Source: Nesterenkonia sp. F (GTDB taxonomy: Bacteria; Actinomycetota; Actinomycetes; Actinomycetales; Micrococcaceae). Taken from it: 64,000 nucleotides of DNA. Shown piece by piece: positions 30,101-42,900 of this stretch. Below the pieces are notes generated by a model. That model searched no databases, was not told the DNA's origin, and worked only from the letters and a program-made list of their open reading frames with translations. The stretch lies in the NCBI RefSeq assembly GCF_000220985.1, contig NZ_AFRW01000116.1, positions 25,663 to 89,662 on the forward strand. The letters run 5' to 3'. Numbering within the stretch: position 1 is the stretch's first letter; each line of letters begins with the position of its first letter. A program made the translations under genes and the position numbers.

Positions 30101-30418
30101 CTGTCGTCTGCGTCGGTTCCGCGGGAACCCCTCGTCAGGCGACCCTGACAGTGTCTCACACTCTCGTGGTCGCCGTCCCGGAGCGGGGCGGCCCGTCGTC
30201 ACCTCTGCGTTCCGACGACATGAAACTCTAGTGGAGTCCGACCCGCCGCGTCCAATCGAGGGCAGGTGACCCCCGTCACGCGCAGCGGAAGCCCTCCGTT
30301 CATCCCCGTCACGGCGGGCGAGGACGCCGCCGCACGACCCGCCGCCGACCGCCTGCGCCCCGTCGCCGCACGCCGGGCGGACGCGCTCCGCGACGGTCAT
30401 GGCAGACTGGTCGGCGAC
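30101..30418. other. Divergent promoter region, tRNA cluster and nuclease-like gene
   Basis: These 318 nt lie between the leftward tRNAs and the rightward nuclease-like gene and must hold both promoters. A CAGACT hexamer at 30403-30408 is 10 nt before the rightward ATG and may be its -10. The tRNA promoter cannot be placed with confidence. No gene is supported. Confidence 0.35.
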
Positions 30419-31324
30419 ATGACACAGCCCAGCCTCGCCCACGCCACCGACTTCGGCCGGATGTACTCGCGCTCGACGACCTCGGTCCCCGAGGTCCCCT
30501 CGATCACCACGGTGATCGGCCAGGAGCACAAGGACCTCACCGGCTGGGCAGGCCATATGGCCGCCACCGAGCTCATCGCCGACGACCGGCTCCCCGACGC
30601 GGTGGGCTCGACGACGAAGCTGCGCTCCCTGGCGCGCCGGGCCTCCTCGGCCGCCGCACGTTTCCGTGACGACGCCGCAGCGCGGGGCGATCGCGTCCAT
30701 CACTACGCCGAGCAGGTCGCTCTGCGTGCCCTGGACGCCGAGCACGAGGCCGAGGCCGCCCGCGAGGTGCTGCGCACCCACGATGAGCTGGCCTTCGCCG
30801 AACAGTTCGACCACTGGTGGCAGACCTTCGCCGTGAAGCCGCTGGCCGCGGAGGTCACCGTCTGGAACCACACTCTGGGATACGCCGGGACGCTGGACCT
30901 GGTCGCCGAGATCGGCGGCCGCACCTGCATCATCGACTTCAAGACCAAAGGCCTGACGCGGAAGGGCCGCGCCAAACCGCTCAGCGAGTCGGTGGTGATG
31001 CAGCTGGTCGCAGGCATGCAGGCCGAGGAGATGCTCGTCGACGCGGACGCCGGCCGATGGACGCCGTGGCCGCACGGCGCCGATTCCCCGGTGCTGCTGG
31101 GCGTGGCCCTGTCCGCCCGCGAAGTGGTGCCCGTCCAGGCCAACCCCGAGGTGCTGAAGTCTCACTGGCACAAGTTCTGGGCGCTGCGCCAGGTCTGGGA
31201 GCATATGCGCCGCGCCAGCGAGGCCGGCCCCGCGCTGCGCCCGATCGGCCCGCCGCCGGCACCCGCGTCGGAGGTCACGCCGGCGCGCGCGCCGGACGAC
31301 ACCGCGACCCCGTCGACGGCGTAG
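30419..31324 (+). CDS. PD-(D/E)xK nuclease family protein, RecB/Cas4-like
   Basis: The 301-residue protein carries a RecB-type nuclease core in its middle: GYAGTLDLVAEIGG (GxxD-like motif) followed by CIIDFKTKG (DxK). It then has ESVVMQLVAGMQAEEML, like the downstream QxxxY helix region. The first 100 residues contain VPSITTVIG and an Arg/Ala-rich helix. The fold suggests a metal-dependent DNA nuclease, but no helicase, cas or repair gene adjoins it. ATG at 30419 begins MTQPSLAHATDF; an in-frame start at 30266 would add low-complexity residues. It is followed by def on the same strand after 83 nt. The specific function is unknown. Confidence 0.75.
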   Translation: MTQPSLAHATDFGRMYSRSTTSVPEVPSITTVIGQEHKDLTGWAGHMAATELIADDRLPDAVGSTTKLRSLARRASSAAARFRDDAAARGDRVHHYAEQVALRALDAEHEAEAAREVLRTHDELAFAEQFDHWWQTFAVKPLAAEVTVWNHTLGYAGTLDLVAEIGGRTCIIDFKTKGLTRKGRAKPLSESVVMQLVAGMQAEEMLVDADAGRWTPWPHGADSPVLLGVALSAREVVPVQANPEVLKSHWHKFWALRQVWEHMRRASEAGPALRPIGPPPAPASEVTPARAPDDTATPSTA

Positions 31325-31394
31325 CGCGCAGCGTCCCCCGGCCCCGCCCGCGCTCCACGTGGCCGACGCACGACCTCCGCAGTCCCTCGCACAG

Positions 31395-31400
31395 TAGGAT
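31395..31400 (+). promoter_or_regulatory. -10 hexamer of def, leaderless type
   Basis: TAGGAT is followed by exactly 7 nt (cgacacc) and ATG. No Shine-Dalgarno is present in the gap. This would drive the def-fmt-rsmB unit. Confidence 0.6.
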
Positions 31401-31407
31401 CGACACC

Positions 31408-32007
31408 ATGGCAGTTCTCCCCCTCCGCATGATCGGCGACCCGGTGCTGCGCACGCCGGCCCGCGAGGTCGGCGTCGTCGACGACTCGGTGCGCCGGCTG
31501 ATCGAGGACATGCTCACCACGATGGACGCCGTCGGCGGGATCGGCCTCGCCGCGCCGCAGGTCGGCGTGGGACTGCGGATCTTCACCTACGACGTCGCCG
31601 GCTCCCGCGGCGCCGTCGTCGACCCGACGGTGGAGACCTCCGGCTCGCCGGAGTTCACCCCGCACGACTCCGCGGCCGGCCCGGCCACAGGGACGAACCT
31701 CGTCCGCGAAGGCTGTCTGTCCATCGCCGACGTGCACGGACCCGTGGGACGTCCGCAGCGGGCCCGGCTGACCGGGCTGGCCCCCGACGGCGGGCGCGTC
31801 GACGTCGAGGCCTCGGGACTGCTCGCCGTCTGCTTCCAGCACGAGGCCGACCATCTCGACGGCCGGCTCTTCGTGGATCGGCTGGTCGGCGAGGAGAAGC
31901 GTGCCGCGCTGCGCACGCTGCGGCAGACCCCGCAGGACGCCGACTCCTCCCCCGCCGCACGCCGCGCCCCGAGCGCGGGAGGGAGCTTCTTCGCCGCGGG
32001 CCGCTGA
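31408..32007 (+). CDS. def: Peptide deformylase
   Basis: Def removes the formyl group from the N-terminus of new proteins. The 199-residue enzyme has all three family motifs: GIGLAAPQ (about 48-55), EGCLS, and the metal-binding HEADH. The roughly 25-residue tail is Ala/Ser/Arg-rich. ATG at 31408 (MAVLPLRMIGDPVL) lies 7 nt after a TAGGAT hexamer, which fixes the start within a much longer open frame. Fmt, which adds the formyl group, follows 114 nt downstream, the usual pairing. Confidence 0.96.
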   Translation: MAVLPLRMIGDPVLRTPAREVGVVDDSVRRLIEDMLTTMDAVGGIGLAAPQVGVGLRIFTYDVAGSRGAVVDPTVETSGSPEFTPHDSAAGPATGTNLVREGCLSIADVHGPVGRPQRARLTGLAPDGGRVDVEASGLLAVCFQHEADHLDGRLFVDRLVGEEKRAALRTLRQTPQDADSSPAARRAPSAGGSFFAAGR

Positions 32008-32121
32008 CCCCGCGGCCCGGCGGAGGGCGTCGCGCAGGAGCCCGACGGCCCGCACCGTCCGAGAGGGCCCGCCCCGCCCGCCGATCGACCAGCACAGCAC
32101 CGATTCCCGGGAAGGACCTTC

Positions 32122-33273
32122 GTGCAGCACCATACCGAGACGTCGCTCGCCGACGTGGGACGCCGCATCGATCCCGCCGCGTCGGCCGCCGGGAGCATCC
32201 TCTTCGCCGGCACTCCGCAGATCGCCGCCGACTGCCTGACCGGACTGCTCGCCGCCGGCGTCGACGTCGCCGCCGTGCTGACCCGGCCTGACGCCCCTGT
32301 GGGACGCAGGCGACGGATGACGCCCTCGCCGGTGGCACAGATCGCCGAGGAGGCCGGGATCCCGGTGATCCGCGCCTCCCGCGTCGACGAGGAGGTCTCC
32401 GCCGCGATCGGCCGCACCGGCGCTCGGCTCGGGGTCGCCGTCGCCTACGGGGCGCTGCTGCCCCAGCACGCCCTCGACGCCCCGGAGCACGGCTGGGTGA
32501 ACCTGCACTACTCGCGGCTGCCGGCCCATCGCGGGGCCTCGCCCGTCCCGCACGCTGTGCTGGACGGAGACGTCGAGACCGCCGCGACGGTCTTCCAGAT
32601 CGAGGCGGGCATGGACACCGGCCCGATCCACGGCGTCTGCCCGCTGCCGATCAGCGAGGAGATCTCCTCCGGCGAGCTGCTCGACGAGCTCACCGCCGTC
32701 GGCACCCGCCTGCTGATCGCCCTGCTCCCCGACCTGCTGGCCGGCCGCTCCGTCCCCGAGCCGCAGGTCGGCGAGGCGACCTACGCGCCGAAGCTCACCC
32801 GCGAGGACGCCTTCATCGACCCGCGGCACCCTGCCGCGGAAGTGGTCCGCAGGATCAACGCCACCACCCCCGAGCCGGGCCCCTGGACGCTGCTGGGCGA
32901 GACGCGGCTCAAACTCGGCACTGCCCGACCCTATGAGGCCGAGACCCCTGACGACATCGACGAGGCACCCGTCGGTGCTGTCCTGCCGGCGCCCGAGGAC
33001 CGTCCCGGTGCGGGCCCGGTCCTGACGCTGCGCGCCGGCGACGGGAGGCCCGTCGTGCTGCGCGGCGTGCAGCCGGCCGGCAAGCAGATGATGGACCCGG
33101 CGGCCTGGCACCGCGGGCTCCGCGAGACCCCCGTCCTGGGCACGGCTCCCGCGGCGGAGGACGTCGCATCGGGAGTCCCGTCGTCGCGCGACAGATCTGA
33201 GCGTCCGTCGTCCTCTGACGATTCCCACCCGGCCGACGCCCGGCCGCAGACCTCCCGGGAGGAGCAGCGATGA
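32122..33273 (+). CDS. fmt: Methionyl-tRNA formyltransferase
   Basis: Fmt formylates initiator Met-tRNA from 10-formyl-tetrahydrofolate. The 383-residue protein has an N-terminal extension of about 25 residues. The Rossmann start ILFAGTPQIAADCL follows, then the catalytic region VNLHYSRLPAHRGASPVPHAVLDGD with the Asn-His-Asp set near VFQIEAGMDTGP. The C-terminal OB-like domain ends with VQPAGKQMM. A variable Ser/Asp-rich tail follows. The likely start is GTG at 32122. RsmB overlaps its stop by 4 nt (ATGA). Confidence 0.95.
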   Translation: MQHHTETSLADVGRRIDPAASAAGSILFAGTPQIAADCLTGLLAAGVDVAAVLTRPDAPVGRRRRMTPSPVAQIAEEAGIPVIRASRVDEEVSAAIGRTGARLGVAVAYGALLPQHALDAPEHGWVNLHYSRLPAHRGASPVPHAVLDGDVETAATVFQIEAGMDTGPIHGVCPLPISEEISSGELLDELTAVGTRLLIALLPDLLAGRSVPEPQVGEATYAPKLTREDAFIDPRHPAAEVVRRINATTPEPGPWTLLGETRLKLGTARPYEAETPDDIDEAPVGAVLPAPEDRPGAGPVLTLRAGDGRPVVLRGVQPAGKQMMDPAAWHRGLRETPVLGTAPAAEDVASGVPSSRDRSERPSSSDDSHPADARPQTSREEQR

Positions 33274-34958
33274 CCCCGCAGCAGCACCGAGGCTCCGGCG
33301 ACGGCGCGTCGGACCGTCCCGACCGTCCCGACCGTCGAGCACGGCAGGACCGGCAGGATCGGCAGAACCGCTCCGCGGACTCGACACCGCGCGACGCCGG
33401 CGGCCGTCAGCGGTCCCGTGCGGGCAGCTCGACGCCGCGGAGACGCAGCCGCAGCGCTCCCTCGGCGCGCACGCGCACGGCCGACCCCGCCCGTCGCACC
33501 GCCTTCCGCGTGCTGCGCGCGGTCTCGGCCGACGACGCCTATGCGAACCTCGTGCTGCCCGCCGAGATCCGGAGGGCGAAGCTCGACCGCCGCGACGCCG
33601 GCTTCGCCACCGAGCTGACCTACGGCGCGCTGCGCGGCCAGGGCACGTATGACGCGATCCTGGCCGCCTGCGTGGACCGGCCGCTGGGCTCCCTCGATGC
33701 GCCGGTGCTCGACGCGCTGCGGCTGGGCGCCCACCAGCTGCTCGGCATGCGGGTCGACGACCACGCCGCCGTCGGCGAGACCGTCGGCCTGGTCCGCGGC
33801 GAGATCGGAGCCGGCCCCTCCGGCCTGGTCAACGCCGTGCTGCGTCGCGTCGGGGCGAAGTCGCGCGCCGATTGGATCGCCGAACTGGCCTCCGCCCGCG
33901 GCACCTCCGCCGGCGACGACGAGGCGCTGGCTCTGGAACATGCCCATCCGTCCTGGGTGGTGCGGGCGCTGCGCCAGGCGCTGCGGCTGCACGGCCGCGG
34001 CGAGCCCGACGAGCTGGAGCAGCTCCTGGCCGCCGACAACGCCGCCCCCGAGGTCCACCTGGTCGGCCTGCCCGAGCTGGGCGAGCGCCACCTGCCGGCG
34101 GCGGTGGAGGTCGGCGGCGAGGAGAGCCCGCTGATCGAGGACGCCGTGGTCTTCCGCGGCGGGGACGTGGGCCGGCTGCCCGGAGTGCGCGAGGGCGTCG
34201 TCCGCGTCCAGGACATCGGCTCCCAGTGGATCGCCCGGGCGCTGACGGCGGCCTTCACCCCGGAGACCGTCGACCCCGACGTCGCCGGGGAGCGCTGGCT
34301 GGACCTCTGCGCCGGGCCGGGCGGCAAGGCCGCCCTGCTCGCCTCCCTGGCCGCCCAGCAGGAAGCCTGGCTGCTCGCCAACGAGCCCGCCGACCATCGT
34401 GCGAAGCTGGTCCGTCAGGCCCTCGACGCCGTGGACGAGGAGGCCTGGAGCCTGCGCACCGGAGACGGGCGCACCATCGGCGACGACGATCGCGGAGACT
34501 TCGACCGGATCCTTCTCGACGCCCCGTGCACCGGACTCGGCGCGCTGCGTCGGCGCCCCGAGGCGCGCTGGCGGCGCAGCCCCTCGGACCTCGCCGAGCT
34601 GACGGTGCTGCAGTCCGAGCTGCTCGACGCCGCCGTCGGGGTCCTCGCCCCCGGCGGCCTGCTGGGCTATGTCACCTGCTCGCCGCACGCCGCCGAGACC
34701 GTGGTGCAGATCGACGACGTGCTGCGCCGCCATCCGGAGCTGCAGCTGCTCGACGCGCACGACCCGATGACGATGGTCGCGCTGCCCGAGGGCGCCCGGC
34801 TGGCCGCCGCGTCGCCGACGTCGCCGACGTCGCCGACGTCGCCGGACGGATCGGACACCGGCGCCGCCGTCGCCGACCGGTCCCGCATGGTCCAGCTCTG
34901 GCCGCACGTCACCGGCACCGACGCGATGTTCTTCGCCCTGCTGCACCGCCCGGCCTGA
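33270..34958 (+). CDS. rsmB: 16S rRNA m5C967 methyltransferase, RsmB/Sun family
   Basis: This enzyme methylates a cytosine of 16S rRNA. The 562-residue protein has a basic disordered N-terminus of about 70 residues rich in Arg, Asp and Gln. A NusB-like domain follows (about 72-205: [22 protein letters not shown]), then the SAM-dependent domain with [15 protein letters not shown]. The two catalytic cysteines are in [12 protein letters not shown] and VTCSPH. Near the C-terminus a 9-nt repeat at 34811-34846 encodes SPT units. The start overlaps fmt by 4 nt. Confidence 0.95.
   Translation: MTPQQHRGSGDGASDRPDRPDRRARQDRQDRQNRSADSTPRDAGGRQRSRAGSSTPRRRSRSAPSARTRTADPARRTAFRVLRAVSADDAYANLVLPAEIRRAKLDRRDAGFATELTYGALRGQGTYDAILAACVDRPLGSLDAPVLDALRLGAHQLLGMRVDDHAAVGETVGLVRGEIGAGPSGLVNAVLRRVGAKSRADWIAELASARGTSAGDDEALALEHAHPSWVVRALRQALRLHGRGEPDELEQLLAADNAAPEVHLVGLPELGERHLPAAVEVGGEESPLIEDAVVFRGGDVGRLPGVREGVVRVQDIGSQWIARALTAAFTPETVDPDVAGERWLDLCAGPGGKAALLASLAAQQEAWLLANEPADHRAKLVRQALDAVDEEAWSLRTGDGRTIGDDDRGDFDRILLDAPCTGLGALRRRPEARWRRSPSDLAELTVLQSELLDAAVGVLAPGGLLGYVTCSPHAAETVVQIDDVLRRHPELQLLDAHDPMTMVALPEGARLAAASPTSPTSPTSPDGSDTGAAVADRSRMVQLWPHVTGTDAMFFALLHRPA
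34811..34846. repeat. Tandem 9-nt repeat inside rsmB
   Basis: GTCGCCGAC is present three times with a degenerate fourth unit (ending GCCGGA), coding repeated Ser-Pro-Thr in a loop of RsmB. It keeps the reading frame. Confidence 0.8.
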
Positions 34959-35007
34959 CCGGAGCTCGACGCAGCCCACCGACCCGATCGACCAGGAGGA
35001 TCGACCC

Positions 35008-35676
35008 GTGACCCCCTCGCCCCGCACGCCCTGCATCCACCCGAGCATCCTCAACGCGGACTTCGCGAACCTCGAGCGGGAGCTGTCCCGGATCAGCACC
35101 GCCGATGCCGTGCACGTCGACGTCATGGACAACCACTTCGTGCCCAACCTCACGCTGGGCCTGCCGGTGGTGGAGTCGCTGCGGGCGGCGACGGACCTGC
35201 CGCTGGACATCCACCTGATGATCGAGGACGCCGACGTCTGGGCGCCGCGCTACGCGGAGCTGGGCTGCGAGTCGGTGACCTTCCACGCCGAGGCCGCGCA
35301 GGCCCCGATCCGACTGGCCCGCGAGCTGCGCGCCCGGCGGAGCCGAGCGGCGATGGCGCTGAAGCCGGCCACCGGGATCGAGTCCTATCTGGACATCCTC
35401 GGCGAGCTGGACATGCTGCTGCTGATGACCGTCGAGCCGGGCTTCGGCGGGCAGTCCTTCCTGGACCTGGTGCTGCCGAAGATCCGCCGGGCGCGGAAGG
35501 CGGTCGACGACCTGGGCGGCGAGATCGCCGTGCAGATCGACGGCGGGGTGAACGCGGAGACCATCCTGCGCGCCGCCGACGCGGGTGCGGACACGTTCGT
35601 GGCCGGCTCGGCGGTCTACGCGGCCGAGGACCCCGACGCCGCGATCGCGGACCTGCGCGGACTGCTGGACTCCTGA
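35008..35676 (+). CDS. rpe: Ribulose-phosphate 3-epimerase
   Basis: Rpe interconverts ribulose 5-phosphate and xylulose 5-phosphate in the pentose phosphate pathway. The 222-residue barrel shows [22 protein letters not shown] with metal-binding His and Asp, [27 protein letters not shown] with the catalytic Asp, and VAGSAVY. The GTG start at 35008 has a good AGGAGG site a few bases upstream. It is 49 nt after rsmB on the same strand and ends at a bidirectional terminator facing nrdR. Ribulose 5-phosphate is also a riboflavin precursor, but the riboflavin operon here is separate. Confidence 0.95.
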   Translation: MTPSPRTPCIHPSILNADFANLERELSRISTADAVHVDVMDNHFVPNLTLGLPVVESLRAATDLPLDIHLMIEDADVWAPRYAELGCESVTFHAEAAQAPIRLARELRARRSRAAMALKPATGIESYLDILGELDMLLLMTVEPGFGGQSFLDLVLPKIRRARKAVDDLGGEIAVQIDGGVNAETILRAADAGADTFVAGSAVYAAEDPDAAIADLRGLLDS

Positions 35677-35699
35677 GCCGCAGGGCCCCGAGACGAAGA

Positions 35700-35741
35700 C
35701 CGGCGGTGCTCCCGACCTTCCCCTGTCGAGAGCACCGCCGG
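35700..35741. terminator. Bidirectional terminator between rpe and nrdR
   Basis: A perfect 12-bp stem (CCGGCGGTGCTC at 35700-35711 with 35730-35741) surrounds an 18-nt loop in the 108-nt gap between convergent genes. Its symmetry lets it serve both strands. Confidence 0.8.
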
Positions 35742-35784
35742 AGACTGCGATGCGGCCGCCGCGCGGGCGACCACGGCCCCGAGT

Positions 35785-36291
35785 CTAGCGGAACCCGAAG
35801 CGCGGCTGCACCACGGTGACGCCGTCGGCGGTCCCGCCGGGCATCTCCTCCTCGCGGCGCAGCTCGTCGATGGCCTCCTGGAAGTCGTCGAGGCCGTCGA
35901 AGCCCCGGTAGACGGAGGCGAAGCGCATGTAGGCCACCACGTCGAGGGTGCGCAGCGGGCGCAGGATGGCCAGGCCGACGTCGTTCGCGTCGACTTCGGC
36001 GTTGCCCGAGGCGCGCACCGTCTCCTCCACCTCCTGGGCCAGCACGGCGAGGTCGTCGCTGGACACCGGCCGTCCCTGGCAGGCTTTGCGCACGCCGTTG
36101 ATGACCTTGGATCGGTCGAAGGGCTCGGCGGCGCCGGAACGCTTGATCACGTTCAGCGACGTGGTCTCCATCGTGGTGAAGCGCTTCGAGCACTGGGGGC
36201 ACTGCCGCCGGCGTCGGATGCCGGAGCCGTCGTCGAGCATCCGCGAGTCGACCACGCGGGACGCGTCGTGGCGACAGTACGGACAGTACAT
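35785..36291 (-). CDS. nrdR: Transcriptional repressor NrdR
   Basis: NrdR represses ribonucleotide reductase genes in response to ATP/dATP. The 168-residue protein has an N-terminal zinc ribbon with [17 protein letters not shown] and [11 protein letters not shown], followed by an ATP-cone domain (about 46-140) with [16 protein letters not shown] and [11 protein letters not shown]. The C-terminal tail is short. A GGAGAG site precedes the ATG at 36291. Two NrdR boxes lie upstream, so it probably controls itself. No nrd reductase gene is adjacent. Confidence 0.96.
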   Translation of the reverse strand: MYCPYCRHDASRVVDSRMLDDGSGIRRRRQCPQCSKRFTTMETTSLNVIKRSGAAEPFDRSKVINGVRKACQGRPVSSDDLAVLAQEVEETVRASGNAEVDANDVGLAILRPLRTLDVVAYMRFASVYRGFDGLDDFQEAIDELRREEEMPGGTADGVTVVQPRFGFR

Positions 36292-36365
36292 CGCGGCGCT
36301 CTCCTCTCCCCGGTCCGCTGGCGGCTCGTCGGACGCTGTTCCGACGCGATCCGCCGGACGGCACG

Positions 36366-36419
36366 AGTCTACGCACTAGATGTGGTGGCCATCAAATCCA
36401 TGCACACAAGATGTTGTGG
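36366..36419 (-). promoter_or_regulatory. nrdR promoter with tandem NrdR boxes
   Basis: Two 16-bp boxes, GCACTAGATGTGGTGG (36373-36388) and ACACAAGATGTTGTGG (36404-36419), match the NrdR consensus ACACWAKATRTWGTGT. They are separated by 15 nt, so their starts are 31 bp apart, the typical three-turn spacing. On the minus strand a possible -35 TTGATG (36390-36395) and -10 TAGACT (36366-36371) with an 18-nt spacer overlap this region. Box occupancy would block RNA polymerase. The nrdR start lies about 80 nt downstream. Confidence 0.75.
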
Positions 36420-36442
36420 GGAGGGACGTGTCGGCGAACGAA

Positions 36443-39990
<3,548 letters not shown>

Positions 39991-39994
<4 letters not shown>

Positions 39995-40989
39995 CCATTC
40001 TCCAGGATCGACAGGGCGGTGGCCAGGTCATCGGGGTGCGCGGAGGTGAAGGTCACCTGCTCGCCGGTGCGCGGATGGGCCAGTCCGAGCTCGGCGGCAT
40101 GCAGCCACTGGCGGGTCAGCCCCAGCTCGGCGGCCAGTCCCGGATCGGCGCCGTAGGTCAGGTCCCCGGCACAGGGATGGCCGAGGGCGGAGAAGTGCAC
40201 GCGGATCTGATGGGTGCGGCCGGTCTCCAGCTGCACCCGCATCAGGCTCGCCCGGCCGTAGGCCTCCAGCAACGTGTAGTGGGTGCGCGAGGCCCGGCCG
40301 TCCTCGACGACGGCGAAGCGCCACTCGTGGCCGGGATGGCGGCCGATGGGGGCGTCGATGGTCCCGTCGATCGGGTCCGGGAGCCCCTGGACCAGGGCCC
40401 GGTAGATCTTCGTCGGCGTGCGGCGCCGGAAGGCGTCCTTGAGCACGCTGTAGGCCTGCTCGTTCTTCGCCACCACCATCACTCCGGAGGTGCCGACGTC
40501 GAGCCGGTGGACGATGCCGCGGCGCTCCTGGGCTCCGGAGGTCGAGATCGGCACCCCGGCGGCGAGCAGCCCGCCGATCACCGTCGGACCGGTCCAGCCC
40601 GGAGAGGGATGGGCGGCGACGCCGACGGGCTTGTCGACGACGACGATGTCGTCGTCCTGATGCAGGATGCGCAGGTTCTCCACAGGTTCGACCCTCACCT
40701 CGAGCGGATCGCGGGCAGCCGGCGGGTCGACGTCGAGCTCCGTCCCGGCGGTCAGCTTCTCGGACTTCTTCACCACTCGGCCGGCCGACCGGCCGGCGGC
40801 ATGGACGACGGCGCCGGCGGCCAGATGCTCGGCGGCCTCGGTGCGGGACAGCCCGCAGCAGGAGGCGATCACCTGATCGGCGCGCCGCCCGTCGAGCGCC
40901 TCGGGGACCGTCAGGCGCTCGGGCTCGGGGTTCGACGACTCGACGTTCTCCGACTCGGGGTTCTGCGACTCGGGGTTCGTGGGACTCAG
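39991..40989 (-). CDS. RluA/RluD family pseudouridine synthase, start uncertain
   Basis: The product isomerises uridines in rRNA, probably large-subunit rRNA as in RluD. It has an S4 RNA-binding domain (about 28-90) and a catalytic domain with the Asp motif [18 protein letters not shown], then YRALVQG and [19 protein letters not shown]. There is no ATG, GTG or TTG in frame before the S4 domain. The only start that fits is CTG at 40989, which overlaps the lspA stop (CTGA) just after GAGGAGGA. The first 20 residues are a repetitive NPESxNPES stretch. A start-codon mutation, or a sequence error, cannot be excluded. DnaE overlaps its stop by 4 nt. Confidence 0.88.
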
Positions 40990-41519
40990 TCCTCCTCGTC
41001 GCCGCGGGTGCGGCGACCGTCCATCTCCAGGCCGAAGACCAGCATCGCGCAGATGCCGATCATCGAGCAGACGATGAACGAGTCGGCGATGTTGAAGATC
41101 GCGAAGTGCGGCACCGCGATGAAGTCGACGACCTCGCCCTCGCCGAAGGAGGGCGGGCGGAACAGCCGGTCGGTCAGGTTGCCGGCGATGCCCCCGGCGA
41201 GGCCGCCCAGCCCGAGCGTCCAGAGCCAGGACCCGCCCAGCCGGCGGGACCGGACGACGACCACGGTCAGCACGACCACCATGATCAGGGTGAACAGCCA
41301 GGTGTGGTCGGTGCCCAGCGAGAACGCCGCTCCAGGGTTGAGATGGAACCTCCAGGAGAGCACCGGCGGCAGGACCGCGATCTCCTCGCCGAGGCTCAGC
41401 GTGGAGACGACCCACCACTTGGTCAGCTGGTCCAGCCCCCAGGCGACGACGGCGACCGCCGCCGCGACCAGGATCGCCGTGCGGCGTGCGGGGCTCGGCG
41501 ACGGGCGCGTCTCGCTCAC
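40986..41519 (-). CDS. lspA: Lipoprotein signal peptidase
   Basis: LspA cleaves the signal peptide of diacylated prolipoproteins, acting after Lgt, whose gene lies 25 kb to the left. The 177-residue membrane aspartyl protease has four hydrophobic helices and both catalytic Asp motifs, GNLTDRL and [17 protein letters not shown] is also conserved. I choose GTG at 41519 ([10 protein letters not shown]), with an AGGA 5 nt upstream. A longer frame from 41636 adds Arg-rich residues unlike a membrane protein N-terminus. The pseudouridine synthase gene overlaps its stop. Confidence 0.93.
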   Translation of the reverse strand: MSETRPSPSPARRTAILVAAAVAVVAWGLDQLTKWWVVSTLSLGEEIAVLPPVLSWRFHLNPGAAFSLGTDHTWLFTLIMVVVLTVVVVRSRRLGGSWLWTLGLGGLAGGIAGNLTDRLFRPPSFGEGEVVDFIAVPHFAIFNIADSFIVCSMIGICAMLVFGLEMDGRRTRGDEED

Positions 41520-41609
41520 AGGCGTCCTGCTCTCCTCTGCTGTTCTGCGCCGTCCCACGGCGCGGGACGGCGCGGGACGCCGCGTGGACGTCCGGGATGG
41601 CACGACGGC

Positions 41610-41634
41610 GCCCGGGAGATCAGTCCTCCCGGGC
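41610..41634 (-). terminator. Terminator after divIVA
   Basis: A perfect 9-bp stem (GCCCGGGAG with CTCCCGGGC) surrounds a 7-nt loop, just past the divIVA stop codon. It marks the left end of the division cluster. Confidence 0.75.
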
Positions 41635-41652
41635 ACCGGCTCCGCCCGCGGC

Positions 41653-42687
41653 TCAGACCTCGGCGCCGCTGGCTTCCTTCTCGATGGAGCCGCGGCTGTT
41701 GAGCTGGGCCAGCTGCCCCTCGATGTAGTCCTTGAGCCGGGCGCGGTAATCGCGCTCGAAGCTCGTCAGCTCGCTGACCTTCGTCTCCAGGTCGGTCTTC
41801 TTGCGCTCCAGCGCCGAGAGCGTGCGCGAGGAGGTCAGTTCGGCCTCCTCGATCATGTTCTCCGCCCGCGTCTCGGCCTCGGTGACGATCTCGGTGCGCT
41901 TCCGCTCACCTTCGGCGATGTGCTCCGCCCGGGTCTTCTCGCCCTCGGCGATGAACTCGTCGCGGGTCTTCTCGCCCTCGGCGATGTACTGCGCCCGGGT
42001 CCGCTCCCCCTCGGAGACGTACTCGTCGCGGGTCTTCTCGCCCTCGGCGATGTACTGCGCCCGGGTCCGCTCCCCCTCGGCGATGTACTTCGCGCGGGTC
42101 TCCTCGCCCTCGCTGACGTACTGGTCGTGCAGCTTCTGAGCCATGGCCAGCACGCCGGTGGCGGTGCTCGCGACGTCCCCGGCGTCGGTGCCGTCCGAGC
42201 CGGCGGCGCTCTGCCCGGTCTGCCCGGTCTGCCCGGTCTGCGACCCTTCGGCCGGCTGGGCGGAGGTCCCCGGCGTCTCGGCGGTCTGCGGCTGCGCGGC
42301 GGCCTCGCGGCGGGTCTGGGCCGGCCGGTGGCCCAGTTCGTACTCCGGGTAGGCCGTCACGGCCGCTCCGGCCTGCACGGTGCCGCCGTCCGTGGGATCC
42401 TCGGTCCCGACCGGGTCGAAGGTCCCGGTGACCTCGGCGTCGGTGCCCGCGTAGCCGGACAGTCCGGCGTCCTTGAGGTCGTCGGGCTCGAGGTCGGCGG
42501 GATTCTCCTCCAGCTGCTCCTCGAGCGTCGAGACCTGGGCCTTGAGGTCCTCGTTCTCCTGGACCAGCCGTCGCCACTCGACGACGACCTCGTCGAGGAA
42601 GTCGTCGACCTCGTCTTTGTCGTATCCGGGGCGGAACTTGGTCTCCGGAAACTCCTTGTTCAGGAGATCGTCGGGAGTCAGAGCCAT
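41653..42687 (-). CDS. divIVA: Polar growth / division coiled-coil protein DivIVA (Wag31)
   Basis: DivIVA marks curved membrane at poles and septa and recruits the growth machinery in actinobacteria. The 344-residue protein has the conserved lipid-binding N-domain (1-55: MALTPDDLLNKEF, RPGYDKDEVDDFLDEV). A variable acidic and Gln/Thr-rich linker follows (about 60-180). Eight consecutive 11-residue repeats (189-276; Y/F/H-I/V-x-EGE-x-TR) then form a hendecad coiled coil, followed by a second helical part (277-335). The hendecad block is encoded at 41860-42123. It is the last gene of the cluster, 213 nt after yggT, and is followed by a terminator. Confidence 0.95.
   Translation of the reverse strand: MALTPDDLLNKEFPETKFRPGYDKDEVDDFLDEVVVEWRRLVQENEDLKAQVSTLEEQLEENPADLEPDDLKDAGLSGYAGTDAEVTGTFDPVGTEDPTDGGTVQAGAAVTAYPEYELGHRPAQTRREAAAQPQTAETPGTSAQPAEGSQTGQTGQTGQSAAGSDGTDAGDVASTATGVLAMAQKLHDQYVSEGEETRAKYIAEGERTRAQYIAEGEKTRDEYVSEGERTRAQYIAEGEKTRDEFIAEGEKTRAEHIAEGERKRTEIVTEAETRAENMIEEAELTSSRTLSALERKKTDLETKVSELTSFERDYRARLKDYIEGQLAQLNSRGSIEKEASGAEV
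41860..42123. repeat. 33-bp tandem repeat block in divIVA
   Basis: Eight units of 33 bp encode 11-residue hendecads such as QYIAEGEKTRD. The middle units are nearly identical in DNA, for example the alternating ATGTACTGCGCCCGG and ACGTACTCGTCGCGG starts on the + strand. Recent duplication and unequal recombination are likely. Confidence 0.85.
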
Positions 42688-42900
42688 GCGGTGTCACCTC
42701 ATCGAGAAGCTGTCGGCGAGACGGAGCGCGAGCGGGCCGTCTCCGAAGATCGTCCAGTGGTCACCGGATACGATACCCCGGTGGTGCCGACCACGACGAC
42801 CGGTACCTTCAAGTCAGGCTTCACAGCGAGTCACAACCTGATAACCCTGATGGCCGGGTCGCGGTCCGGGCCGGCCGTCGCTCGCCGTCGCGACGGCCGG

